DNA of 34,529 bases from Desulfobacteraceae bacterium (GCA_013792055.1 VMSQ01000273.1:1-34529); one strand, 5' to 3'; shown: positions 17,491 through 26,104, counted from the first letter of the stretch. Translations and numbers: made by a program. Notes: generated from the letters alone by a model not told the origin.

Positions 17491-17573
17491 TTGAAACGCT
17501 TTAAAATTTGTGATATACAAACACTATCTGCATGAGAATTATTGAATTCTTGAGTTGCATACTGGCAAGATAT
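17491..17573. repeat. Right copy of imperfect direct repeat flanking the restriction-modification module
   Basis: TTGAAACGCTTTAAAATTTGTGATATACAAACACTATCTGCATGAGAATTATTGAATTCTTGAGTTGCATACTGGCAAGATAT; aligns with 7103-7186. Confidence 0.8.
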
Positions 17574-17871
17574 GGCAAAACGGCCTAACCCCGTTAAAGC
17601 ATCACGTAAAAATCAATATCTTGTGGTTTTAGCTTGTCTATGATATTGAAACTTAAATTTTCAATCTGCACCTAATTTCGACCTCATATGACCCAGCATT
17701 TTGGCAAGCAATGCTCACTTTGGATAGGGTGGGGATATTGCTGTCATGTAATTTTGCACTGTGAATTTTTAGAGTGTTATACATGTGTTATAATGATTTT
17801 TAGCTTGCATAATCCTTATAGTTTGCATATTTAGGCGGAAAGTGTTAATTTTCTGTTTACAGGGGGGGAAT

Positions 17872-18825
17872 ATGTCAACACGAGAATTGCTTACACGGCT
17901 ACAAAGATCCGATAATGAACTTGCAATGTCTCTTATATATGGCCGGAAGAATCCTCCGGATCTGTTTGGGACACAAATTGCACATGATATCATCCCAATC
18001 CTTTATGAGATCTTTAAAAAGAACCAAAAAAAAGACACCTTGAATCTTGTACTTCGTAGCAACGGTGGAATCCTTGAAGCCCCTTTGCCAATTGTTAGTC
18101 TAATCCGTGAGTTCTTCGACAATTTTAGTGTTTATATACCAGAAAACGCTCATAGTGCTGCCACGCTTTTATCCCTCGGTGCGAACAAAATAGTAATGAG
18201 CCCGTTGTCGTCACTTTCACCAGTTGACCCGCAAATAAACTTACCCAATCCGGAGCAGAAAGAAAACCAACCTATCCTACGTTTTAGCGTCGAAGATGTG
18301 GCGGGTTATTATAAGCTGTTGGATAAGCTTCAAATAACCGATGAAAAAAAAGTCGAAGCACTGAAGTTCCTTACGGAAAAAATCCATCCCGCTCTTCTTG
18401 GACAAATAGAACGTGTTAGAACGTTAATCCAAGTTATTGCTGATAGGATCATAAAGGCTAATTCCATCGATGAAACCAGAAAAGCATTGATAATTAAGAA
18501 ACTTACAGAGGATATTCCCTCCCACAATTATTGGATCTCAAGAGCAGAAGCCATAGAAATAGGTCTTCCTGTTGAAAAGGCAGACCCTGAAACGAATCAA
18601 CTGCTTGATGCCCTTATGGCAAAATACAAACTCATGCTTGCAGAGCATGAACACGAAATCGTAATCGATATCCCCGATGGTTCTGCCACTCTGGAAAGAG
18701 TCTATGATCGCGCTTTCATCGAAACACCAAATCATAGATATTCATTTCAGACGAAATATGTATTTCACCGAAACGGCAAAGTAGATCGGTCAATAAACGA
18801 ATGGAGGCCCAAAAATGAAGATTAA
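17872..18825 (+). CDS. ClpP/crotonase-fold serine protease, SDH_sah (serine dehydrogenase proteinase)-like
   Basis: MSTRELLTRLQRSDNELAMSLIYGRKNPPD...; LVLRSNGGILEAPLPIVSLIREFFDNFSVYIPENAHSAATLLSLGANKIVMSPLSSLSPVDPQI (oxyanion GG and HSAATL Ser motif). ATG at 17872 preceded by AGGGGGGG. Confidence 0.8.
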   Translation: MSTRELLTRLQRSDNELAMSLIYGRKNPPDLFGTQIAHDIIPILYEIFKKNQKKDTLNLVLRSNGGILEAPLPIVSLIREFFDNFSVYIPENAHSAATLLSLGANKIVMSPLSSLSPVDPQINLPNPEQKENQPILRFSVEDVAGYYKLLDKLQITDEKKVEALKFLTEKIHPALLGQIERVRTLIQVIADRIIKANSIDETRKALIIKKLTEDIPSHNYWISRAEAIEIGLPVEKADPETNQLLDALMAKYKLMLAEHEHEIVIDIPDGSATLERVYDRAFIETPNHRYSFQTKYVFHRNGKVDRSINEWRPKNED

Positions 18826-19012
18826 TTTCACTAATTTTAGGATAAATAGAAGTCACTATATTCACTCTGACTACCAGTTGGCAGGACAAAATCATGAGTC
18901 CACATGTGAGGTGCAACCTACACCTTCGTTGCGTATAAAAGGACTCAATACATTTCAAGCTGACTATGTCAGAAATGAGGAGATAAGAACGGCAATCCGC
19001 ATCAAAGAGTAA
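18815..19012 (+). CDS. 65-aa hypothetical protein
   Basis: ATG overlaps the end of the protease gene by 11 nt; its stop overlaps the next start (TAATG). MKINFTNFRINRSHYIHSDYQLAGQNHESTCEVQPTPSLRIKG... Confidence 0.6.
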   Translation: MKINFTNFRINRSHYIHSDYQLAGQNHESTCEVQPTPSLRIKGLNTFQADYVRNEEIRTAIRIKE

Positions 19013-19602
19013 TGATATATAACTTCGATATTTCGGGCCCTCTGTTGAACCAATGTGACGTTTTCCAGACAATCGATTTTGCCTGTGATGGCAGCAAAAG
19101 ACCTGCGGTTTTGCTTACACCCGAGTGCGATTTAGCGAATCAAGAAGGCAGGAACAAACCCAAGGCAAAGTATCTTTTATTTGTGGGAATTGATACCTTT
19201 GACGAAATTTTATACAATATTATGTCGCAGCTTAAGATCACCAAAAACCAGCGAAAAGGTGAGGAAACACTAGATGAAATTACTTACAACGACTTCCACA
19301 CGACATTAAAAAGGTTTTTTAATGGCGGTATATTTCCACGATATTTCTACCTCCCGCCTATTCCTTCCTTTATACAACACTCTGTTATCGACTTTCAGAT
19401 AACAGAAACTCGAAAAGTAACTACAGAGTTGATAAACCAATTGAAAAAAAATCGAATCGCTAGAATTCGATCGAGTTGGAAAGAGGCTATTCCCGTACGG
19501 TTTTCGACCTACACCTCGCGCATTGGAGTTGAAGATCTAAGCGATGATTACATCGACGAAATCTTCAAGAACTACAAACTCGATTTTTCGATTACAAAAT
19601 AA
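19012..19602 (+). CDS. 196-aa hypothetical protein with a TPECDLAN motif
   Basis: TAATG-coupled start. RPAVLLTPECDLANQEGRNKPKAKYLLFVGIDTFDEI; no family assigned. Confidence 0.7.
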   Translation: MIYNFDISGPLLNQCDVFQTIDFACDGSKRPAVLLTPECDLANQEGRNKPKAKYLLFVGIDTFDEILYNIMSQLKITKNQRKGEETLDEITYNDFHTTLKRFFNGGIFPRYFYLPPIPSFIQHSVIDFQITETRKVTTELINQLKKNRIARIRSSWKEAIPVRFSTYTSRIGVEDLSDDYIDEIFKNYKLDFSITK

Positions 19603-19845
19603 CTGCTTAAGTCAGTAATCTAAAATATTTTCCTACTTTAATCATGGTACTAACTGCTTTGGGACTTCATCCCTTGCCGTATCATCCTCTATCTTAAGGC
19701 CAAAATCAATCCAGCAGGCTGCAGATCGGGTGAATTTTTCTTTAATGCGAACTTCGGCTATCATGGTTGACCGGAGGCGCTCATTTAAAAATCGCAGAAT
19801 ATCGATTTCATTCCCCTCTTTTTGCCTTCGGAACTTTCCACAACA

Positions 19846-19908
19846 TATAGAGATCGCCCAGAACCCAAAATAGGTTCGACGTCGGGCGATATCTGCTATC
19901 TATATGTA
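19846..19908. other. Nested inverted-repeat (long hairpin) in intergenic DNA
   Basis: CATATAGA-GAT-CGCCC-A-GAACC-caaaata-GGTTC-gacgtc-GGGCG-ATaTC-tgcta-TCTATATG: three nested arms. Confidence 0.6.
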
Positions 19909-20234
19909 ATATTTAGCAATTTAATGATGTTATGATATCCATACTGAATCTGTCATTTTGAGGAAAAATAGGGGGTCACCCATTATTTCTTCTTATTTCT
20001 TTACCTTTTCATGGTGGCAGCCATTAATATGAACAGTCTTCTTTTCCTTTTATACTTTAAGTAGATAACTAACTGAATTCATCTATATTTCTTGACTTAA
20101 TCTATTTTTTGTTATTTATTGCAAAAATTATTAACAGTTATATGCTTAAAAAAGGAAAACTTTTGCTGTAAGAAAATTATCTCATGCTGACGTTCAAACC
20201 TGACTTAAGACAATGATATTACAGGAGGTGCTCT

Positions 20235-20588
20235 ATGAATGAGGGTGCAAGATATTCAGTATCACTAAATTTTGAGGGGGTACAATTACCGCCATTTGAG
20301 GATATACTTCTTCTGGGAAGAAGATGTCCGCATGGTAAGATGGGTATTATAAAATGTTTAGATCTGTTATCGCCGGAAGGTTTTGAACTTGTTGAGCTTG
20401 ATAATGATGTGGTCCAGGCAATGCTGGTAAGCAAACGAATTCTTAAACGTATGCCGGTTGATAAAATCATCGGCATACTGAAGGAAAAGGTTTTTCCTTT
20501 TATTACAAATGGTGAAATTGTAAAGATAGTTTTTAACGTAAAGATCTATTTTGATAATATAGAGGAGCCATTCGACCAGTCATCATGA
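20235..20588 (+). CDS. 117-aa hypothetical protein, co-transcribed with histidine kinase
   Basis: Preceded by AGGAGGTG; its stop overlaps the ATG of the downstream kinase (ATGA at 20585). Confidence 0.75.
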   Translation: MNEGARYSVSLNFEGVQLPPFEDILLLGRRCPHGKMGIIKCLDLLSPEGFELVELDNDVVQAMLVSKRILKRMPVDKIIGILKEKVFPFITNGEIVKIVFNVKIYFDNIEEPFDQSS

Positions 20589-22177
20589 AAATAAAGCATC
20601 ATATTCAAAAAACGTTTGAAACTACAGATGCGTATGCCGGGATTGACTCTGTTGAGAAGTGTCTCAGAGGCAATTCATTTCTGGTCGTAATGGATGAAGG
20701 CTCATTCATTGGGATTCTCACGCCTTTTGACATCATTGAATCTCCGCACAGATTGGTAATCGATTGTCTGCATGAAAAACCTCGTATAGATTGTGAGCAG
20801 GACATTGAATCGGTTTTAGCAATAATGAAGGAGAGCCAAAATTATGTATTGCCGGTATTTAATGGCGATGCCTTTATTGGTGTAGTACTTCAAGCGGCTA
20901 TTACGGATTTTTTGTTTGAATATCGCAACAAACTCAAACAAACAATTGATGAGCAAACTTCCCAACTTAACAAAGCCAATAATCAACTGAAGCAGGAAAT
21001 AGAAGAACGCAAGCAAGCGGAGGGAAAAACCAAGCAAATTGAAGCCCAATTACAAATGGCCCAAAAAATGGAGGCCATCGGCACCTTAGCCGGAGGTATT
21101 GCACATGACTTTAACAATCTCCTCATGGGTATCCAGGGCAACACATCTTTGATGTTTGAAGACATTGATTCTTCACATCCACATTATAACAGACTGAAAA
21201 GCATTGAAAAACAGATTCAAAGCGGTGTGAAGCTAACAAGTCAGCTTCTTGGTTATGCCAGAAAGGGTAAATATGAGGTAAGGCCGATTAGTCTTAACAA
21301 GATAGTTGAAGAGATTTCTTATACTTTTGGTATGACAAGGAAGGAAATCGTGATTCATCAAAAACTTGCCGAAGACTTACTTGCAATAGAGGCTGACCAG
21401 GGACAAATCGAGCAAGTTCTGTTAAATCTCTTTGTAAATGCCGCAGATGCCATGCCGAGTGGCGGAGAGCTTATTTTAGAAACCATGAATGTTAAAGATA
21501 AGGATATAAAAGGTGCGCTTTATGATCCAAAGGCAGGTAGCTATGTCATGCTGACTGTCACAGACACAGGCGAAGGTATGGACAAAAACACTATGGAACG
21601 GATATTTGACCCTTTCTTTACAACAAAAAAGATGGGAAGAGGCACCGGTCTGGGGCTTGCATCTGTTTACGGTATTATAAAGGCTCATGGCGGATATATT
21701 GATGTTAAATCTATCAAGCAACACGGGACCACCTTCAGGATTTATCTGCCTGCATCTAAAAAAAAGGTCCGGAAAGTTACTAAAACTTCTGATAAACTCA
21801 TTAATGGTACCGGAACTGTCCTCCTGGTAGATGATGAAGAAGTTATTCAAGAAGTATGCAAGGAATTGCTGGAGAACATAGGCTACAAAGTCTTTTTAGC
21901 TAACGACGGGAAAAAGGCTATAGAACTTTACAGAAAAAATCAGGATGAGATAGATATAGTGCTTTTAGATATGATTATGCCTAATATGAGCGGTAGCGAA
22001 GTCTATAACCGAATGAAGGAAATGAACCAGGATATAAAGGTACTTCTTTCAAGCGGCTACAGCATTGATGGCGAGGCGACTGCTATATTGAACCGCGGCT
22101 GTGATGGTTTTATACAGAAGCCTTTTAGTCTAAATGATCTGTCAGGAAAAATAAAGGAGATATTAAACAAGAAATAA
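20585..22177 (+). CDS. Hybrid sensor histidine kinase with N-terminal CBS-pair-like input, HisKA/HATPase and C-terminal receiver
   Basis: MAQKMEAIGTLAGGIAHDFNNLLMGIQG (H box), DTGEGMDKNTMERIFDPFFTTKKMGRGTGLGLASVYGI (N/G boxes), LLVDDEEVIQEV...IVLLDMIMPNMSG...IQKPF (REC). Confidence 0.9.
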   Translation: MKIKHHIQKTFETTDAYAGIDSVEKCLRGNSFLVVMDEGSFIGILTPFDIIESPHRLVIDCLHEKPRIDCEQDIESVLAIMKESQNYVLPVFNGDAFIGVVLQAAITDFLFEYRNKLKQTIDEQTSQLNKANNQLKQEIEERKQAEGKTKQIEAQLQMAQKMEAIGTLAGGIAHDFNNLLMGIQGNTSLMFEDIDSSHPHYNRLKSIEKQIQSGVKLTSQLLGYARKGKYEVRPISLNKIVEEISYTFGMTRKEIVIHQKLAEDLLAIEADQGQIEQVLLNLFVNAADAMPSGGELILETMNVKDKDIKGALYDPKAGSYVMLTVTDTGEGMDKNTMERIFDPFFTTKKMGRGTGLGLASVYGIIKAHGGYIDVKSIKQHGTTFRIYLPASKKKVRKVTKTSDKLINGTGTVLLVDDEEVIQEVCKELLENIGYKVFLANDGKKAIELYRKNQDEIDIVLLDMIMPNMSGSEVYNRMKEMNQDIKVLLSSGYSIDGEATAILNRGCDGFIQKPFSLNDLSGKIKEILNKK

Positions 22178-22203
22178 GATTTCTTAGAGGGGAGCCTTTG
22201 AGA

Positions 22204-23316
22204 TTAGGTTTTTTTATCACGCAGTCTTTTTTCAACCACGCAATATACACCTTTTCCGCTCATGGCAGGAGCAAAGCACTTGCTGTCGGAAAGGCAGTTC
22301 GCCTTATCCTGACTCCCTGACTTCCATCGGTTAATTAAATCGGGTTCTCTTATGAATGGCCTGCTCATGGAAATATAGTCTGCAATATTACCCTCAACTA
22401 AATCTTTTGCAACACCATAAGACCTGATTCCACCCACAAGAATTAGCGGGATATCGATACTCTCCTTAAAAGCACGTGCTGCATCTTTAAAGTAGGCCTC
22501 ATCCTCTTCGGATAAGATGCCTGTTCTAACAGGACTCAGCTTCCCCGAAACAGCAGTTCCACCGCTGATTTCTATCGCATCTATACCCTCTTCTTTAAGC
22601 ATTGCCCCCACTTTTATTGATTCTTCGAGTTCAAGGCCTCCTTCCAGGAAATCCCTTGAGTTCATTTTTATTAGCAATGGATAGTTTTTACCAACTTTCT
22701 TTCTTATACTTCTTAATATCTCAATAAGGATATACGCCCTGTTTGCTATGCTGCCTCCATATTGATCTTTCCTTTTATTGAAAACCGGTGAAAGAAACTG
22801 GCTTATCAGATAACCGTGAGCTGCATGTATCTGTATCCCATCAAAACCCGCATTTTTCCCTCGCAAAGCAGCCTCGCCAAAACCTTTAACCAGTTCCTCT
22901 ATATCATTGAAATCCATCTCCTTTGAAATATGTTCAGTAAAACCGCTTAAAGCCGATGGAGCAACAGGTGTTTCTCCTGTTAGCTTAGGATTTGCAAACA
23001 TACCTGCATGTGCAAGCTGAACCATGATTTTCCCCCCTTTTTCATGGACAGCATCCGTCATCTCTTGCAGGCCATGGACAAGCTCGTCTTTGTAAATACC
23101 TAACTGCCATGGACTTGCCTGCCCCTTCTTGCAAACATATGTATGTCCTGAGATGATTAAACCAACCCCTCCCTCTGCAAGCTTAACCAGCAATTCTATA
23201 AGCTTTGGTGTACATGATCCGTCATCTCCTGCCATGCCTGACCAGGTCGCTGAACGGACAAACCTGTTCTTAATGGTCATTCCATTAATTTCTGTGGCTT
23301 CAAACAGTATAGACAC
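22204..23316 (-). CDS. NADH:flavin oxidoreductase, Old Yellow Enzyme family
   Basis: 370 aa; NRFVRSATWSGMAGDDGSCTPKLIELL, GFDGIQIHAAHGYLISQFLSPVFNKRKDQYGGSIANRAYILIEIL. Confidence 0.92.
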   Translation of the reverse strand: MSILFEATEINGMTIKNRFVRSATWSGMAGDDGSCTPKLIELLVKLAEGGVGLIISGHTYVCKKGQASPWQLGIYKDELVHGLQEMTDAVHEKGGKIMVQLAHAGMFANPKLTGETPVAPSALSGFTEHISKEMDFNDIEELVKGFGEAALRGKNAGFDGIQIHAAHGYLISQFLSPVFNKRKDQYGGSIANRAYILIEILRSIRKKVGKNYPLLIKMNSRDFLEGGLELEESIKVGAMLKEEGIDAIEISGGTAVSGKLSPVRTGILSEEDEAYFKDAARAFKESIDIPLILVGGIRSYGVAKDLVEGNIADYISMSRPFIREPDLINRWKSGSQDKANCLSDSKCFAPAMSGKGVYCVVEKRLRDKKT

Positions 23317-23334
23317 ATAAACCTCCTATATAAA

Positions 23335-23512
23335 AACTACTCGGGTTGTCAGGTTCACGGTTCACGGTTGGCTACTTTGCGCTTTTCATATTTTTTGAGA
23401 TAGTTGATGAATTCACGTGCCAGTTGCCAAGCCTCAATATCCTCAAAACGTTCAATTTTCATCGTTCTCTAACCTTGAACCGTGAACCCTGGAACTGTGA
23501 ACCTGAGTAGTT
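23335..23512. repeat. Inverted-repeat bounded cassette with GTGAACC-type repeats
   Basis: Outer arms AACTACTC (23335-23342) / GAGTAGTT (23505-23512), inner AGGTTCACGGTTCACGGTT and AACCTTGAACCGTGAACCCTGGAACTGTGAACCT. Confidence 0.6.
23355..23462 (-). pseudogene. Remnant of four-helix-bundle (23S rRNA intervening-sequence-type) protein gene
   Basis: MKIERFEDIEAWQLAREFINYLKKYEKRKVANREP*; the N-terminus matches the ...FEDIEAWQLAREL... start typical of this family, but the ORF is only 35 aa. Confidence 0.6.
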
Positions 23513-23520
23513 ACAAATTT

Positions 23521-24834
23521 TTACAGTCTCCAATATGTAATACCAAGTTTCTTTGCCTCAGCAATGCTGAAGGCGCCCTTTAAATCCATTACAAGCGGCA
23601 CCCCATTCGTGCATAAACCCGCAATTTTTGAAAGACCGATCTCCCTGTATAATTTATGAATAACGGCAACAATAACTCCATCAACCCCTGCAAGCCTTTG
23701 AATATCCTCCTGCAGTTCAAGGTTGTAATATGCTTTGGCTTCGCTTGCTTCTGCCAGCGGGTCGTGCACACAAACTTCCACCCCGTAGTCCTTAAGCTCA
23801 TTTATGATTGTAACTACCTTTGTATTTCTCAAATCAGGCACATCTTCCTTGAAGGTAAGCCCCAGTATCGCAATTTTTGCACCACGCACCTGCTTGCCCG
23901 CTCTGATTAGCAATTTAACTGTCTGTTCTGCGACATATTTACCCATATTATCATTAATTCTTCTACCCGCTAATATGATTTCAGGACGGTACCCTAAATA
24001 TTCGGCCTTGAAAGTCAAATAATATGGATCAACTCCTATGCAGTGTCCACCGACCAGACCTGGCCTGAAAGGAAGAAAGTTCCATTTTGTTCCCGCGGCC
24101 TTAAGAACTTCTAATGTATCTATTCCAATTTTATGAAAAATCATGGAAAGTTCATTCATAAGTGCTATGTTTAAATCTCTCTGCGTATTTTCAATAACTT
24201 TGGCTGCCTCTGCTACTTTTATAGAAGAAACCCTGTGAATCCCAGCCTTTACCACCGTACTATAGACCTCAGACAAAAGATCCGCTGTTTCTTCATCCGA
24301 TCCTGAAACCACCTTAACTATACTTTCAAGAGTATGCTCCTTGTCGCCGGGATTTATTCTTTCCGGAGAATAACCAACTGTAAAATCTCTTCCCAGTATA
24401 AACCCTGATTCCCGCTCCAGGATAGGGACACAGACTTCTTCCGTAGCGCCGGGATAAACCGTGGATTCAAACACAACGCATGCTCCTTTAACCATATTTT
24501 CCCCAACTTCTTTTGAAGCTCCAATCAAAGGTCCTAAATCCGGAATTCTATGTTCGTCAATCGGTGTAGGCACGGCAACAATAATCAGGCTACATGAAGA
24601 CAGATCTTTCGGATCGCTGGTGAAAAATATTTTAGCCTTACTCAAATCTTCTGCAGAGACCTCCAGTGTTCGATCACGGCCTGATTCAAGTTCTTTAATT
24701 CTATCAGACTTCAGATCATAGCCAACTACTTCAAAGTGTTTTGAAAGATGAACAGCCAGGGGAAGCCCGACATATCCCAGACCAACAACGGCGACTTTAC
24801 TCTTACGTGAAATTAAAGATTCAAATGTTACCAT
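23521..24834 (-). CDS. Nucleotide sugar dehydrogenase (UDP-GlcNAc/GalNAc 6-dehydrogenase, TviB/WbpO-like)
   Basis: 437 aa; VAVVGLGYVGLPLAVHLSKHFEVVGYD, VFESTVYPGATEEVCVPILE, FRPGLVGGHCIGVDPYYLTFKAEYLGY, LGLTFKEDVPDLRNTKV. Confidence 0.93.
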   Translation of the reverse strand: MVTFESLISRKSKVAVVGLGYVGLPLAVHLSKHFEVVGYDLKSDRIKELESGRDRTLEVSAEDLSKAKIFFTSDPKDLSSCSLIIVAVPTPIDEHRIPDLGPLIGASKEVGENMVKGACVVFESTVYPGATEEVCVPILERESGFILGRDFTVGYSPERINPGDKEHTLESIVKVVSGSDEETADLLSEVYSTVVKAGIHRVSSIKVAEAAKVIENTQRDLNIALMNELSMIFHKIGIDTLEVLKAAGTKWNFLPFRPGLVGGHCIGVDPYYLTFKAEYLGYRPEIILAGRRINDNMGKYVAEQTVKLLIRAGKQVRGAKIAILGLTFKEDVPDLRNTKVVTIINELKDYGVEVCVHDPLAEASEAKAYYNLELQEDIQRLAGVDGVIVAVIHKLYREIGLSKIAGLCTNGVPLVMDLKGAFSIAEAKKLGITYWRL

Positions 24835-24878
24835 ATATTGTTCTCCATGAACTTAGCTGCACCTTCGGTGTGGACATA

Positions 24879-25163
24879 AGTGCCTAAAGTGAGCTAAAGT
24901 ATATTAAAGTGCCTAAAGTTAAGGAATGCGCCTTCGGCGCTGCCAATTTTAACTTTTTTAGCATACAACTTTGCTTACTTTATTTCCGACTGAAGTTATA
25001 ATCAAGACCTGAATATCTATAGCACGCCGAAGGCGTACCACCCTGCCCGCCATCGCGAGCACTACTCAATGCCCTTCGTCCTTTCGTTGACTTGCTCAGG
25101 CGAGGCAGGCGGGAACTTTAGGCATTTTAGGCATTTTAGGCACTTTAGCTCACTTTAGGCACT
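24879..25163. repeat. Intergenic inverted repeat element (TGCCTAAAGTGAGCTAAAG family), copy A
   Basis: Left arm AAGTGCCTAAAGTGAGCTAAAGTATATTAAAGTGCCTAAAGTT (24879-24920), right arm AACTTTAGGCATTTTAGGCATTTTAGGCACTTTAGCTCACTTTAGGCACT (25114-25163); internal GCGCCTTCGGCGC and ACGCCGAAGGCGT hairpins. Confidence 0.8.
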
Positions 25164-25236
25164 TTTTACTCATCTGTCTTATCATACCGAATTCATTAAC
25201 CAAAAAATGGAAATTCCTATACTATCAAGTTTTATG

Positions 25237-25929
25237 TTACAAAAGTTCTTGTTTCTCTTCTTCCGTCAGATAGCGCCAGCTCCCTTCAGGCAGATTCCCA
25301 AGTTTTATATTTGAAATCCTTATTCTCTTAAGTCGAACAACATTATTCCCCATCTTCCTGACCATACGTCTTATCTGCTTGTTTTTACCTTCTTTAAGTA
25401 TGATGGAAAAAACCTTCGCTGAAATTCTTTTAACATCAGCGGGTCTGGTTTTCGTACCCATCATAGGCATGCCTTGGGCCATTTTTCTAAGAGCGCCATC
25501 TGAAATCGGCGTAACTACAACAACCTCATATTCTTTTTCATGATCAAAGGAAGGATGTGACAGCCTGAGATGAAGCTCACCATCATTTGTAAGAAGCAGA
25601 AGGCCGGTAGAATCCTTGTCAAGCCTGCCGACAGGATATACACGATCTTGAATATTTATTAGATCAAGTACTATCTTATCGCCTTTCTGGCTGCAACTCG
25701 CAACATAACCTCGCGGCTTGTTCAGGGCTATATAAATAAGATCATGTTTTGCTTCAACGAGCTTACCCTTTACTTCGACACGGTCTGTTTCCGGATCAAT
25801 TTTTGTCCCGAGTACAGAAACCACCTCTCCATTAACCTTGACATGCCCATCCTTAATATATTCCTCTGCTTTTCTCCTCGAGCAAAATCCTGCAGATGAA
25901 AGAAACTTTTGAAGTCGCATTAAAGGCAT
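25237..25929 (-). CDS. Ribosomal pseudouridine synthase, RsuA/RluB family
   Basis: 230 aa; S4 domain MRLQKFLSSAGFCSRRKAEEYIKDGHVKVNG, catalytic YPVGRLDKDSTGLLLLTNDGEL, EGKNKQIRRMVRKMG. Confidence 0.93.
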   Translation of the reverse strand: MPLMRLQKFLSSAGFCSRRKAEEYIKDGHVKVNGEVVSVLGTKIDPETDRVEVKGKLVEAKHDLIYIALNKPRGYVASCSQKGDKIVLDLINIQDRVYPVGRLDKDSTGLLLLTNDGELHLRLSHPSFDHEKEYEVVVVTPISDGALRKMAQGMPMMGTKTRPADVKRISAKVFSIILKEGKNKQIRRMVRKMGNNVVRLKRIRISNIKLGNLPEGSWRYLTEEEKQELL

Positions 25930-26010
25930 AATTCGAGTTGCCTATTATTTTTATATTATTTAGTTTCCTGTTCATAAATGAGCAATTTTTTGCAAGGTCA
26001 AGGAAATCAA

Positions 26011-26056
26011 AGGATTGTGCGGAGACGTACTCTTAGTACTTCGCACAAGCAATCCT
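26011..26056. other. Imperfect palindrome/hairpin between rsuA-like gene and argJ
   Basis: AGGATTGTGCGGAGACGTACTCTTAGTACTTCGCACAAGCAATCCT: AGGATTG/CAATCCT, TGCG/CGCA and GTACT/AGTAC nested arms with bulges. Confidence 0.6.
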
Positions 26057-26104
26057 GACGATTGACACTGAGATTGTGAAAAAGGGCCATTTAGGAACAG
26101 GGAA

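Noticed and set aside
19610-19860. Possible minus-strand gene remnant (SICCGKFRRQKEGNEIDILRFLNERLRSTMIAEVRIKEKFTRSAACWIDFGLKIEDDTARDEVPKQLVP)
   Set aside because: Open frame but no clear start or recognised family; too short and unsupported to call, though a decayed gene is possible.
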